From the NCBI GenBank assembly GCA_005883585.1, contig VBFD01000109.1:39213-103212 (forward strand): DNA of 64,000 nucleotides, written 5' to 3'. Origin of the DNA: UBA10449 sp005883585. Lineage in GTDB: Bacteria; Chloroflexota; Dormibacteria; Dormibacterales; Dormibacteraceae. Both the position numbers and the translations under genes were made by a program. Below are positions 50,442-59,114 of the stretch, piece by piece (position 1 is the stretch's first letter; each line of letters begins with the position of its first letter). The notes beneath the pieces were generated by a model that was not told the origin of the DNA, did not search any database, and saw only the letters and a program-made list of their open reading frames with translations.

Positions 50442-52068
50442 CCGCCGCATACGTCGAGTCCATGCCGCGATACCTGAGGCCTCGCGCGCCCAGAGTGCGC
50501 GCTTGCGTGTACGGCGTGTCTGACGCGTAAAAGACGATGCCCAGGTCGAAGCCCAGCTTGGCCATGTTCACGCTCTCACCGAGCGGATAACGATCAGGCT
50601 GATTGATCTCGAAACAAGCATCGAGATACGGGCCGGCCTCCAGCTCCACGACCGTGTACCGGCCCTGGTAGTACATGTCGAGGTAGTCGCGGTTCTGCAG
50701 GAACGTTCCGCGCACGGCGACCGCGCGCTGGTTGTCCAGCGCCGAGCCGTAGACGAGATTGGGCTGCACGTCTGCTGCCGCGATGCAGTTGTCCAGCCAG
50801 TAGGTGTTGCCCGAATGCTCGTTGTGGACCGCGTTGGGGATCATCACGTCGCCGACCTCGGCGTTCAGGGTTGCCGCCTTGCCCAGGACGTAGACACCCG
50901 CGACCCATGCACTGTGCTCGGCAACTTGCCTGAGGATGTGGTAGGCGGCCAGACCCAGCGGGTAGTCGACGTTGACGATGCACGCATTCGACGCTCGCAG
51001 CTTCGCCTCGTCGACCGGACCGACGCGAGGATCGATTGCGGCAGGGTCGAGCTGCGAGATCTTGAAGACCTGGGCCGCTGAGTCGACGCCCGTACCGCGC
51101 GCCGGTATGTGTCGGATGCCGTTCGCCGTCTCGATCTCCGCTCGGCGGGCGCGCAAGCGGCTGCGATCCGGATGAAGATCGAACAGCTGACGCGCTCCGT
51201 AGTAGAGCCAGTTGTATCGGGAGGCGCGGCTGTGGCCGGCCTCGAGCTTGCGGCGCTCGTCGTTGAGGTCGGGATCGTTGACTCGAACGAAGTCGAGGAT
51301 GTCCTGCTCGAATTCGCGCGCGACCCCTGTCAGGACGTTGACGAGGCTGTGCGTGTTCGAGGACACGAAGTAGATCGGCGCCTCGCGGAGGCCCATCTCA
51401 TCCATCGCGGACTCGATAGGCTGCCACCACCGACTCGCGTTTCGCGCATAGCCGAGATGGCTGCCGCCGATCAGCCGGATGACGATCCTGCACTCGTCTC
51501 GCTTGATCGCCGCCAGGTTCGCGTCAAAATCGTCGCCCCACGCCTGGCGGAGCCTTTCCCAGTCGCCTTCGCCTGCTCCCGATGCTCGTCGCGCGTCGTT
51601 GTCGTTCAGGGGGACGTCCTGCAGCACGCCGTGCAGCTTGTTCCACTCGATCTGGTACGCGACGAGGGTGGGCACGAGGTCGTCGATGTCGGACGGGGAG
51701 GCGATGAGGACGGCGAGGGTGTCGCCACTGTGGTACCAGCGGCGGCGGCGGGCCGGCGCTTTGACGGCCTGCCAGCTGAGGATGTCTGCGCCGAACACCG
51801 CTCGAAAGCCCTGCGGGCTCTGACCCATGAGCACACGCCGGCAGCGAACGATCGCGCTCGGAAGGCGTCGTACCGCGTAGAGGAGGGCGCCCATGTCGAC
51901 CTGGGGCTCGGCCGCGAGGGGGTGGAGAACCGAAGCCATTGAGAGGTGGGCGTGGACGAGGGAGTCGATCTTGATGTCGCCTGAGCTCTGGAGCATGGTC
52001 GTGTAGGTCCGGACGTACAGCTCGACCGCCTGTCTCCCGGTCCAGCCGGCTAGTGGAGGCGTTTCCAT
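50377..52068 (-). CDS. Large conserved hypothetical protein, possible nucleoside-phosphorylase-fold C-terminus
   Basis: 563 residues, soluble. Two long regions are seen: an N-terminal alpha/beta region (DTLAVLIASPSDIDDLVPTLVAYQIEWN, then CRIVIRLIGGSHLG) and a C-terminal third with GVYVLGKAATLNAEVGDVMIPNAVHNEHSG. The latter is like the GxV(K)A..N...GD loop of purine nucleoside phosphorylases, with VVELEAGPYLDACFEI where those enzymes have their conserved Met-Glu. I recall similar actinobacterial proteins as DUF6909, uncertainly. Catalysis is not proven. The 3' end overlaps the CDF gene. Confidence 0.6.
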   Translation of the reverse strand: METPPLAGWTGRQAVELYVRTYTTMLQSSGDIKIDSLVHAHLSMASVLHPLAAEPQVDMGALLYAVRRLPSAIVRCRRVLMGQSPQGFRAVFGADILSWQAVKAPARRRRWYHSGDTLAVLIASPSDIDDLVPTLVAYQIEWNKLHGVLQDVPLNDNDARRASGAGEGDWERLRQAWGDDFDANLAAIKRDECRIVIRLIGGSHLGYARNASRWWQPIESAMDEMGLREAPIYFVSSNTHSLVNVLTGVAREFEQDILDFVRVNDPDLNDERRKLEAGHSRASRYNWLYYGARQLFDLHPDRSRLRARRAEIETANGIRHIPARGTGVDSAAQVFKISQLDPAAIDPRVGPVDEAKLRASNACIVNVDYPLGLAAYHILRQVAEHSAWVAGVYVLGKAATLNAEVGDVMIPNAVHNEHSGNTYWLDNCIAAADVQPNLVYGSALDNQRAVAVRGTFLQNRDYLDMYYQGRYTVVELEAGPYLDACFEINQPDRYPLGESVNMAKLGFDLGIVFYASDTPYTQARTLGARGLRYRGMDSTYAAAIALARRILQREEALPARPMG

Positions 52069-52141
52069 CGCCTGAGTCTAGTTACAAAACCTTTACGCCT
52101 TCGGGTGGACGTAGGGGGCCGATTCGAGGTCTGATTGAGGG

Positions 52142-52771
52142 GTGATCAAAAGCATCGCCACGTTCCGACACGTTCGCGTCATTCGCGTTTTTGGGCTTGC
52201 GGCCGGCGCCGTCGCCGTCGCCGCCGGTGCGGTCTGGATGACCGCGTCGGCCGCCGGGCTCACCGTCGGCTTCCACTCCGGCGCGACTCCCTCCTCCCAA
52301 ACCTCCAGCGCGACGGTGGCCAACGTGGACCAGCAGACCGGCAAGGCCTCGGCCGTGTCCCAGGCGGACGCGATCAAGAAGAAGGTCGCGGGCCAGGCTC
52401 CTTGCGCGCTGCTGCCGTCCGCCCCGAAGGCCCCGAGGTCGGACCTCGGCGCTTACAAGGAGGCCCTGCTCGGCGCTGCAGCTTCGGCGCTTGGGATCAC
52501 CGATCAGCAGCTCACGGCCGATCTGGCGCAGGGAATGACGCTGTCGCAGATCGCCGCGGCCCAGAACCCGCCGGTGACCGAAGCGCAGTTCCGCGACCGG
52601 CTCATTGCCAAGCTGACGCCGCTGCTGGACGCGGCGGTCACGAAGAAGCAGTTGACGCAGGCGCAGGAGCAGGCGATCATCCAGCAGCTCAAGACCGGGC
52701 CCATCCCGTTCTGGAGCAAGCCCATGCCCGCGCCCAAGAAACCCGTCGCCGCGAGCCCCGCCGCTACCTAG
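52142..52771 (+). CDS. Secreted hypothetical protein
   Basis: 209 residues with a signal/TM segment (FGLAAGAVAVAAGAVWMTA) and a Ser/Thr-rich spacer. A C-terminal domain of helical repeats (ALGITDQQLTADLAQGMTLSQIAAAQN, LTQAQEQAIIQQLKTGPIPF) resembles DUF2680-type exported proteins. The function is unknown. GTG 52142 is the start; the stop overlaps the end of the convergent cysteine-rich gene by 4 nt. Confidence 0.65.
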   Translation: MIKSIATFRHVRVIRVFGLAAGAVAVAAGAVWMTASAAGLTVGFHSGATPSSQTSSATVANVDQQTGKASAVSQADAIKKKVAGQAPCALLPSAPKAPRSDLGAYKEALLGAAASALGITDQQLTADLAQGMTLSQIAAAQNPPVTEAQFRDRLIAKLTPLLDAAVTKKQLTQAQEQAIIQQLKTGPIPFWSKPMPAPKKPVAASPAAT

Positions 52772-53136
52772 CCGCCGAAACCTTCCTCAGGTGGGGCGCC
52801 GAGCCGGCGCATGAGCTCTTCGAGGAGCTGACGAGTCTCCGGGTCTGACATCAGGCGCTGCTGCATCTCCTCGGCCGAGCGGCGGATCTCCGGATCGGAA
52901 AGCAGGCGCTCGGACATGGCCTCGAAACGGGTCGCCATGTCCTTCATCGAGGCTTCCTGGGCGACCTGCAGGAGGATGGGTTGGCTCGCGGCGGCGACCA
53001 CCGCCTCAGCCTGGACCCTGATCATCTCGATGCCTTTGCAGCCGAGGCATTCGCCCTTGAGGCCGCAGTGACACAGCTGCGGGCGCAGGCGGTCGAGCGC
53101 GGCGTGAAGCTCAGACATGTCAGCGGGGCCGGCCAT
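52768..53136 (-). CDS. Cys-rich helical hypothetical protein
   Basis: 122 residues: CHCGLKGECLGCKG near residue 22, a possible metal knuckle, then long helices (ERLLSDPEIRRSAEEMQQRLMSDPETRQLLEELM) with heptad-like spacing. The Cys pattern is C-H-C-x5-C-x2-C. No family is recognised. It lies just after the acyl-CoA synthetase gene on the other side of a 4-nt gap, in the same direction, so it may be co-transcribed. ATG 53118 is an alternative start. Confidence 0.6.
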   Translation of the reverse strand: MAGPADMSELHAALDRLRPQLCHCGLKGECLGCKGIEMIRVQAEAVVAAASQPILLQVAQEASMKDMATRFEAMSERLLSDPEIRRSAEEMQQRLMSDPETRQLLEELMRRLGAPPEEGFGG

Positions 53137-53140
53137 GCCT

Positions 53141-54769
53141 TCAGGTTACGCGGGTTTGTGTTTTGCCCTCGTACATCGACTCGATCTGCGCGCCGTAGTG
53201 GTCCTGCACCACCTTCCGCTTGACGTCCAGCTTCAGCGACAGCTCTCCGTCAGCCTCAGAGAAATCGTGTGGCAGCAGGGTGAAGTACTGGATCGCCTCC
53301 CAGTTGCCGCGACCGGCGTTGACGGCATCGACCACCTTCTGCACGTGCGCCTTCAGCTCCACCTCATCGAGCCCCTCTTTGAGCGCCGCGTCCCAGTCGG
53401 GAACGACGAGGGCGGTCACGTACGGCTTTCCCTCGCCGACCACGACGGCCCGTTCGATGAGGTGGTCTCTCATGAGCTCGAACTCCAGCGGCTGCGGCGC
53501 CACGTATTTACCGACGGCGGTCTTGAATAGGGCCTTCTTGCGGTCGGTGATCTTCAGAAAGCCGTCGGCGTCGATCTCGCCGATGTCGCCGGAGTAGACC
53601 CAGCCGTCGCGGATCATCTCCGCGGTAGCCGCCGCGTTGTTGTGGTAACCGAGCATGTTCCCAGGGCTCTTGATCAGGATCTCGCCGTCGTCGGCGATCT
53701 TGAGCTGGACTCCGGGAAAGGGCTTGCCGACCGTGAGGAAGCGGTGGTGCGTGAGCGTGTTCGACGACGCGCCCGACGAGACCTCGGTCATGCCCCATCC
53801 ATTGAGGATCGGGACCCCGATCGCCCAGAAGAATTCTTCGATTTCCCGCGCGAGGGCGGCGCCGCCGCTGATGAAGAAGCGCAGGCGGCCCCCGGTCAAG
53901 CGCAGGCGAAGCGCAGCGAGCACGAGGCGGTCCGCAAGCATGTGCTGCCACCGGAGCATCGGGCCGGGATTGGTTTCGTGCGCGAAGCGCGTTCCCACTC
54001 GGATCGCCCAGCCAAAAAGCGCACGGCGCACCGCGGGCGCCTCGCGGACGCGCGCCATCACCGCCGAGTGCATCTTCTCGTACACGCGCGGGACGGAGTT
54101 CATCACGGTTGGCTTGACCTCGCCGAGCTCGTCAGCGAGGTGATCGGTGCCTTGCGAAATCCATGCCTGGCCGCCGAACAGAAAGCCGATGAAGATGCCG
54201 TTGATGCGCTCGAAGACATGAGAGAAAGGAAGAAACGAGAGGGTGGAATCGTCGGGGCCCAGCGGAAACACCTCGAGGATCGCGCGTGAGATGTCGACGA
54301 GGTTGCGATGCGCGAGCTCAGCTCCTTTTGGCTCGCCAGTCGTGCCGGACGTGTAGACGATGGTGCACACCCCGTCCGGCTTGATCTTCTCTAGGCGAGA
54401 TGCGACGTCGGCCAGGTGCTTCGGGTCCTGCACCGCCCACTGCGCAACCTCGACGTCCATGCGCACCACTCGCTGAAGCGGTCCGGCGGCGCTCAGCTTG
54501 GCCGCCAGCTTCTCGCCGGAGGCGATTGCCAGCACCGCGCCGCTGTCTGCCGCGATCTTCTGAGCGAGCTCGGGCGGGCTGCTGGGGTAGATGGGCACCG
54601 TCATCGCGCCGACCGACTGAATGGCGAAGTCGCAGTAGAGCCACTCGACTCGGTTCTCCGAGATGATGACGACCGCGTCCCCGGGCTTGACACCCGCCTC
54701 CACGAGCGCGGACGCGACCGCCAGCACCCAGCGCTGCATGTCTGCCCACGTGGCGACCGACCAGGACAT
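53141..54769 (-). CDS. Long-chain acyl-CoA synthetase (AMP-forming)
   Basis: At least 542 residues of the ANL superfamily. The P-loop is TIVYTSGTTGEPKGAE, the A5 motif is WGMTEVSSGAS, the A7 motif is WVYSGDIGEIDADGFLKITDRKKALFKT, and the catalytic Lys region is near the end. FLPFSHVFERINGIFIG is the long-chain FadD/Faa1-like gate region. It activates fatty acids to acyl-CoA with ATP. The coding signal continues upstream of ATG 54769 with a good N-terminal domain start (TVGVFFRQAARFGDRPLVHFKRAG) back to about 54880, but that stretch contains no ATG, GTG or TTG in frame. The true start is probably a rare codon near the greA stop. Confidence 0.88.
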   Translation of the reverse strand: MSWSVATWADMQRWVLAVASALVEAGVKPGDAVVIISENRVEWLYCDFAIQSVGAMTVPIYPSSPPELAQKIAADSGAVLAIASGEKLAAKLSAAGPLQRVVRMDVEVAQWAVQDPKHLADVASRLEKIKPDGVCTIVYTSGTTGEPKGAELAHRNLVDISRAILEVFPLGPDDSTLSFLPFSHVFERINGIFIGFLFGGQAWISQGTDHLADELGEVKPTVMNSVPRVYEKMHSAVMARVREAPAVRRALFGWAIRVGTRFAHETNPGPMLRWQHMLADRLVLAALRLRLTGGRLRFFISGGAALAREIEEFFWAIGVPILNGWGMTEVSSGASSNTLTHHRFLTVGKPFPGVQLKIADDGEILIKSPGNMLGYHNNAAATAEMIRDGWVYSGDIGEIDADGFLKITDRKKALFKTAVGKYVAPQPLEFELMRDHLIERAVVVGEGKPYVTALVVPDWDAALKEGLDEVELKAHVQKVVDAVNAGRGNWEAIQYFTLLPHDFSEADGELSLKLDVKRKVVQDHYGAQIESMYEGKTQTRVT

Positions 54770-54885
54770 TCCCGCCCGCTTGAAGTGGACGAGGGGCCGA
54801 TCGCCGAACCGTGCCGCCTGCCGAAAAAAGACTCCGACCGTGGTGCGGTCGGCGATCGCTTCCGGGTTCAGGTCCTGAGCCGTGC

Positions 54886-55350
54886 CTACTTGACCGCTTT
54901 GATACTGAGTGTGAGCGTTCCCGACGGGACGCTGACCGTGATGCGGTCGCCCTTCTTCTTGCCCACGAGCGCGCGCCCGACCGGCGAGTCGACCGAGATC
55001 CGTCCGGCAGACGGGTCGCTCTCGACCGCGCCGACCAGGTGGTAGGTCTCTGCATGGCCGTCGGAGTCGACGACGTCGATCGTGGAGCCCGGTCCGGCGA
55101 CGCTCGAGTGCGACTCCTTGATGATCTGGGCCCGCCCGATCATCTCCTGGAGCTCGTAGATGCGGCTGTCGAGGAGACCGACCTCCTCCTTGGCCTGCTC
55201 GTATTCGGGGTTGTCCTCGATGTCGCCCGGCTGGAACGCCTCCTTCAGGCGCTCGCCCGCCTCGCCGCGGCGCTGCAGCGCGACTTCGAGGTCGCGCTTG
55301 AGCTTCTCGAGCCCCTCTGGCGTGAGCAATACCGGTTCTGTCAGGTCCAT
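54886..55350 (-). CDS. greA: Transcription elongation factor GreA
   Basis: A 154-residue GreA: an N-terminal antiparallel coiled coil (LTPEGLEKLKRDLEVALQRRGE, DIEDNPEYEQAKEEVGLLDSRI with the acidic tip) and a C-terminal FKBP-like domain (VAGPGSTIDVVDSDGHAETYHLV, SPVGRALVGKKKGD). It stimulates transcript cleavage by backtracked RNA polymerase. The length and acidic tip are normal. Its stop immediately precedes the acyl-CoA synthetase frame. Confidence 0.95.
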   Translation of the reverse strand: MDLTEPVLLTPEGLEKLKRDLEVALQRRGEAGERLKEAFQPGDIEDNPEYEQAKEEVGLLDSRIYELQEMIGRAQIIKESHSSVAGPGSTIDVVDSDGHAETYHLVGAVESDPSAGRISVDSPVGRALVGKKKGDRITVSVPSGTLTLSIKAVK

Positions 55351-55375
55351 CCCGATCTGGAATCATACCCGTCGA

Positions 55376-55687
55376 ATGGACCCGTCCGATCTGAGGACCG
55401 GGCTGGCCGAAAGGCTGGCGAGCGAGGCGCCGATAGACGCCGAAACTTTCAACTCCGCGTGCTTCATGCTCTCCCGCGCGCTCGAGGAGATCGCCTTCGC
55501 GGCGCCCGAGGCGGCGCCCCTGGTGAGGCGCCTCTTACGTGTGGCAGGCCGCGTGGTGATAGACGCCGGGCTGCCGGACTCGTCGATCGAGACCTGGCCG
55601 AACACCAAGGAGATGGCGCTGCAGTGGATCGACGAAGCGCTGCGCGACCTGGGCTACGCGGTCGAACCGCCGCCGAAGGTCAGTTGA
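55376..55687 (+). CDS. Hypothetical helical protein
   Basis: 103 residues, mostly helical (LRTGLAERLASEAPIDAETFNSACFMLSRALEEIAF, TKEMALQWIDEALRDLGYAVE). No family is recognised. The ATG at 55376 is the start, divergent from greA by 26 bp; no SD is visible, so it may be leaderless. The 3' end overlaps the TadG-like stop by 8 nt. Confidence 0.55.
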   Translation: MDPSDLRTGLAERLASEAPIDAETFNSACFMLSRALEEIAFAAPEAAPLVRRLLRVAGRVVIDAGLPDSSIETWPNTKEMALQWIDEALRDLGYAVEPPPKVS

Positions 55688-57881
55688 TCAGGCGGGCGGC
55701 GGGAGGAGCCGGCGCGTAGTTCGGGTTGAAGTCGATGCCGGCCTGGCCCGAGCCGGTGACCGTCGCGGTCCAGCAGATGACCTGGCCTGCGAGGGGCGCC
55801 TTGTCGGAGCCCTGGATCTCCCAGTTGGAGGACGGGGTGTAGATGGTGCCGATGTACTGGGTCAATGCGTTGCCATCCAGCTTGTTGGGGCTGCACAGCG
55901 GAGCCTGGGCTGGGGGGACGGGGAGTTGGTAGATGACGATCCAGTTGTACTGCTCTCCGCTGAACACGTGTGTGTAGCCGTTGCCGTTCTGGTCGAAGCA
56001 GTCGTTCGGCCCGAAGAAGAACTGCACGGCTCCAGGCGTGATCTTGGCCGTTGTGCAGGGCGCTGCCGGGTCGCCGGTGGGAGAGATGGGCGTCTGCATG
56101 CAGTAGTTCTCATTGGCGACGTCACCACTCGTGTAGGGCACGTACTCGAGGTTCATGGGGCCGTTCTCCTGCGGCACGGCCGCGGCTGGCGGGCAGACGC
56201 TGAAACATGTTGGCGCCGTCTCATCGTCAGGAGCCCAGCAGAGCTGGTTGACGCGCGCCTGTCCGTTGCAGTTGTGCGTCTGCGGCGTCGGAGTGTTGTT
56301 GATTGCGTTGTAGGAGATGCTGCACACCGTCACGCCGGCCGGCGCGCACGGCCACCCTCCCCCCGCGAGGCCGCCAGCGAGGATGGAGCCCGCCACGGGA
56401 GCCGCGAATTGGTTGACGAAGGAGAAGTCATTGCGGAATCCGCCGACGTATGTCCCAACGCATCCCTGGGGGTTTATGTAGACGTTGTAGTACTGCGCTC
56501 CGGGCGCGTTCTGCGTAATGGTGACATTGACGCCCTGGTTGGCCAGATCCGCTGTGGTCACCAAGTGACATGCGGAGGGTGTGCTTTCGCGCATACAGCC
56601 TGGCGGGGCGAAGCAGACATTCCCCGGGACTGTGTTGTCGAAGAACCGGTCGTAACGCACCGATGTCAACTCGATACCCCATGTGCCCGCACCGCCCTGG
56701 TGCTTCAGAGCATTACCTGACGGAACGCCAGTGGCCGCAACCGTGAAGCTGCCCGCGCAGCCGGCGGCGCCCCAGAAATTATTGACTCCCGGCTGCTGGA
56801 TAGTTCCCGCCGCCGTATACAGCTCCTCGTCGGGCGCCTTCAACTCATTGGAGACCAGGCCGCCATGGGATGCGTAACCGCCGTTCCAGGTGTAGATGCC
56901 GGGGTCCAGGAAGAAGCAGACGGAGCTGCTTATGGAGAAGTTGTTGTACGTGCCCGGAGACAGCTCGGTGTACGAGCCCCGATTTGTGGCGATCCCAGGC
57001 CCCGAGTAGAAAGGATAGGAGGGCGTCTGGTACAACGGGTCGGGAAGCGTGGGGGCCGGCACGTTGGGGCCTCCCAGGATGTCGCCTCCGTTGCAGGGAT
57101 TTCCGCCGTTCGTATACGGCGGATATGGGATGAAGCCCGCGCTCGCGTTGTAGCAGTAATAGGCGGCTGAGTTGCAGTTCGAGCCGGTTTGGCCGTAACA
57201 GTTTCCCGCCAGGTGCAGGTTGGAGTCGATACAGGCCGTACCGTTCGTGTAGACGTCTCCAAGCACCGTGAGGCTGCCGGATCCCTGAAGATGGGTGGCG
57301 CAGGCGGCGCTGCTCAGCGTGAGCAGCGCGGGGGTCTGCCGCTGGTTGCCGACGATCGAGGTCGCGCTGGCGACTATGGTGGCAGTGGTCGGGCCGCCGA
57401 AGATCTGCATGAACGCCAGAGGCAGGTAGTGAGTCGCCGTGAAGACGAACTGGTACCCGTTGAACTGGGTGTTCGTGGCCGAGATCGTCAGCAGGTAGCT
57501 GCCACTGTTATAGCTGAGGCTGTAATTGTCTTGCCGCAGGTTGGTCAGGGGTCCCACATAGGTGGGGCAAGGCAGCGTGCAAGTGTTGGAGCTTGGACCG
57601 GAGTAGAGATGCAGGTCGGTCTGGAACACCTGCTCGGCCTGCGGCAGGGTGCTGCCGGTGAGGTCAAGGTAGTTCTCGTACCAATCGCCGGCGGCGAGCG
57701 CCGCCGCATCGACCGCGGTCTGCAGGTCGCGCTTGTCGACATACGCCCGGCCGGAATCAATCGCAAGCCCGAGCATGGCGAACAACACGAGAAGCAGCAG
57801 GGCGATGAGGACGATGGCCTGGCCCTCCTGCAGCTTTCGCTGCCGGGATTTAGGGCGAGTACTCAGCGCGATAAACCGCAT
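55680..57881 (-). CDS. TadG-like pilus-assembly protein with large Cys-rich exterior domain
   Basis: 733 residues. The N-terminus carries the TadE/TadG type prepilin segment: a basic tail, GQAIVLIALLLLVLFAMLGLAIDSGRAYV (hydrophobic helix) and DKRDLQTAVDAAALAAGD. The remaining 650 residues are exterior, rich in Gly, Asn, Ser and Thr with about 20 Cys, and lack a recognisable von Willebrand MIDAS motif. It is much longer than ordinary TadE/TadF. ATG 57881 is a likely start; the frame is open to 57911. It is the last of three linked pseudopilin genes. TadA/B/C motor genes are not in the window. Confidence 0.78.
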   Translation of the reverse strand: MRFIALSTRPKSRQRKLQEGQAIVLIALLLLVLFAMLGLAIDSGRAYVDKRDLQTAVDAAALAAGDWYENYLDLTGSTLPQAEQVFQTDLHLYSGPSSNTCTLPCPTYVGPLTNLRQDNYSLSYNSGSYLLTISATNTQFNGYQFVFTATHYLPLAFMQIFGGPTTATIVASATSIVGNQRQTPALLTLSSAACATHLQGSGSLTVLGDVYTNGTACIDSNLHLAGNCYGQTGSNCNSAAYYCYNASAGFIPYPPYTNGGNPCNGGDILGGPNVPAPTLPDPLYQTPSYPFYSGPGIATNRGSYTELSPGTYNNFSISSSVCFFLDPGIYTWNGGYASHGGLVSNELKAPDEELYTAAGTIQQPGVNNFWGAAGCAGSFTVAATGVPSGNALKHQGGAGTWGIELTSVRYDRFFDNTVPGNVCFAPPGCMRESTPSACHLVTTADLANQGVNVTITQNAPGAQYYNVYINPQGCVGTYVGGFRNDFSFVNQFAAPVAGSILAGGLAGGGWPCAPAGVTVCSISYNAINNTPTPQTHNCNGQARVNQLCWAPDDETAPTCFSVCPPAAAVPQENGPMNLEYVPYTSGDVANENYCMQTPISPTGDPAAPCTTAKITPGAVQFFFGPNDCFDQNGNGYTHVFSGEQYNWIVIYQLPVPPAQAPLCSPNKLDGNALTQYIGTIYTPSSNWEIQGSDKAPLAGQVICWTATVTGSGQAGIDFNPNYAPAPPAARLIN

Positions 57882-58491
57882 AAGCAGTGATGACGATCTT
57901 GTTGCCGACAACTTGCTGGATTATTGGAGTCAGCGGTTGGAAGTTGAACCACAGCGTCACCTTGATGGGCTCGTTTCCAATGGCGGGCTGGATCGCGTAG
58001 CAGCCAGGACCGGGAGGCGGCAGTGTGCCCAGGCCGCCGCGGGGGCCGTTGGCTGTCGGAGGCGGGTTGCCGCCAGGGCTCGGATCGGTGATGAATATCC
58101 AGCCGGTGTTGGCTGGCGGAACCTGAAGCGAGCCCTGGGGATTGCCGCCGTTTGGAATCGGCCCGTTGGGGCAGGGGTTGGCCAGCACTTCAGTCACGGC
58201 ATGCGCTTGGACCGCTGAGGCGACATCAGCGTCTGTTGGCCAGCAGTGCACATTCGCAGGTGGCGTGCAGCCGACCCCGTTTGGATCGACGTAATCGGAG
58301 GCATGCACGGCGACTCGCGCGCCCTCGTTGGCCGCCTGCTGCAGCGTGATGTAGAAGTACAGGCCGCGCCCGAAGTCGATGATCCCGAAGGTCAGGAGCA
58401 GGATCACGGGTGCGATCAGCGCGAACTCGGTCAGTCCCTGAGACCGTTCGCTGTGTGTCCAGATGCGAACGCGGCTCAACCCATTTCTCAT
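57850..58491 (-). CDS. TadE-like pseudopilin
   Basis: 213 residues. The segment GLTEFALIAPVILLLTFGIIDFGRGLYFYITLQQAANEGARVAV is the TadE-type type III-like signal/hydrophobic domain with its conserved Glu. The exterior part is Pro/Gly rich and contains a few Cys. ATG 58491 overlaps the upstream stop by 4 nt (ATGA). It overlaps the TadG-like gene by 32 nt. Confidence 0.8.
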   Translation of the reverse strand: MRNGLSRVRIWTHSERSQGLTEFALIAPVILLLTFGIIDFGRGLYFYITLQQAANEGARVAVHASDYVDPNGVGCTPPANVHCWPTDADVASAVQAHAVTEVLANPCPNGPIPNGGNPQGSLQVPPANTGWIFITDPSPGGNPPPTANGPRGGLGTLPPPGPGCYAIQPAIGNEPIKVTLWFNFQPLTPIIQQVVGNKIVITAYAVYRAEYSP

Positions 58492-59093
58492 GGTTTGCCC
58501 TGGATGGTGAAGTGCTCGTTGTACGCCAGGTTGATACCTTGTCCGAAAAGGCTCTGGATGAACGGGGTTATGAGCTTGAAGTTCATGAGCAGCGAGACGT
58601 TGATGTCTCCGAGCCGCCACGAGTTGTCGGGAGGAGGGGCTCCCATCGAACCTGTTTGCGAGGAGCCGCCCGGGTATGTGTAGCAGATGTAGATGTTCAC
58701 GGCCTGCGCCGTGGCGGGAAAGGCGGAGCTGGCGTATGGCTTGTTGTTGAACGCATTTCCGTCGGTCGGAGCCAGGCAGTTCCCCTGCGCCACACCGGTG
58801 CCAACTACGCCGGCGCCCTGGAGCGACTGGTTGACGGTATCCCAGATGGTCTGGTCGTAGAGATAGATGTTCTTCCTGCTCGCGGTGTTGAACCACGCGC
58901 CGTGGCGCGCGCCTTCACGCGCGGCCCCGTCGAGGTTCACAGCGAAGTAGAACGCCCGCGACAGGTCGAGGAGTCCCATCATCAAAAGGAGCAGCACGAT
59001 TGAGGAGATGGCGAACTCCACCAGAGACTGACCGCCCTGTCGGCGGCGGCCGCCGACCTTAGCTTTCACAAGCACAGTGGAATTGAACCCCAT
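58488..59093 (-). CDS. TadE-like pseudopilin
   Basis: 201 residues. GQSLVEFAISSIVLLLLMMGLLDLSRAFYFAVNLDGAAREGARHGA is the TadE signature with the Glu five residues after the processing Gly. The exterior domain is unlike that of the neighbour apart from a shared end (LLMNFKLITPFIQSLFG compared with LWFNFQPLTPIIQQVVG). This similarity shows that the two genes are ancient duplicates. ATG 59093 is the start. The first gene of the Tad group; a spacer of 21 nt separates it from the exonuclease stop. Confidence 0.82.
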   Translation of the reverse strand: MGFNSTVLVKAKVGGRRRQGGQSLVEFAISSIVLLLLMMGLLDLSRAFYFAVNLDGAAREGARHGAWFNTASRKNIYLYDQTIWDTVNQSLQGAGVVGTGVAQGNCLAPTDGNAFNNKPYASSAFPATAQAVNIYICYTYPGGSSQTGSMGAPPPDNSWRLGDINVSLLMNFKLITPFIQSLFGQGINLAYNEHFTIQGKP

Positions 59094-59114
59094 CGGACAG
59101 CAGGATGCTGCGCA

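Noticed and set aside
53141..55366. 741-residue version of the acyl-CoA synthetase starting at 55366
   Set aside because: It would read through greA in another frame; the N-terminal 150 residues are low-quality Arg-rich sequence.
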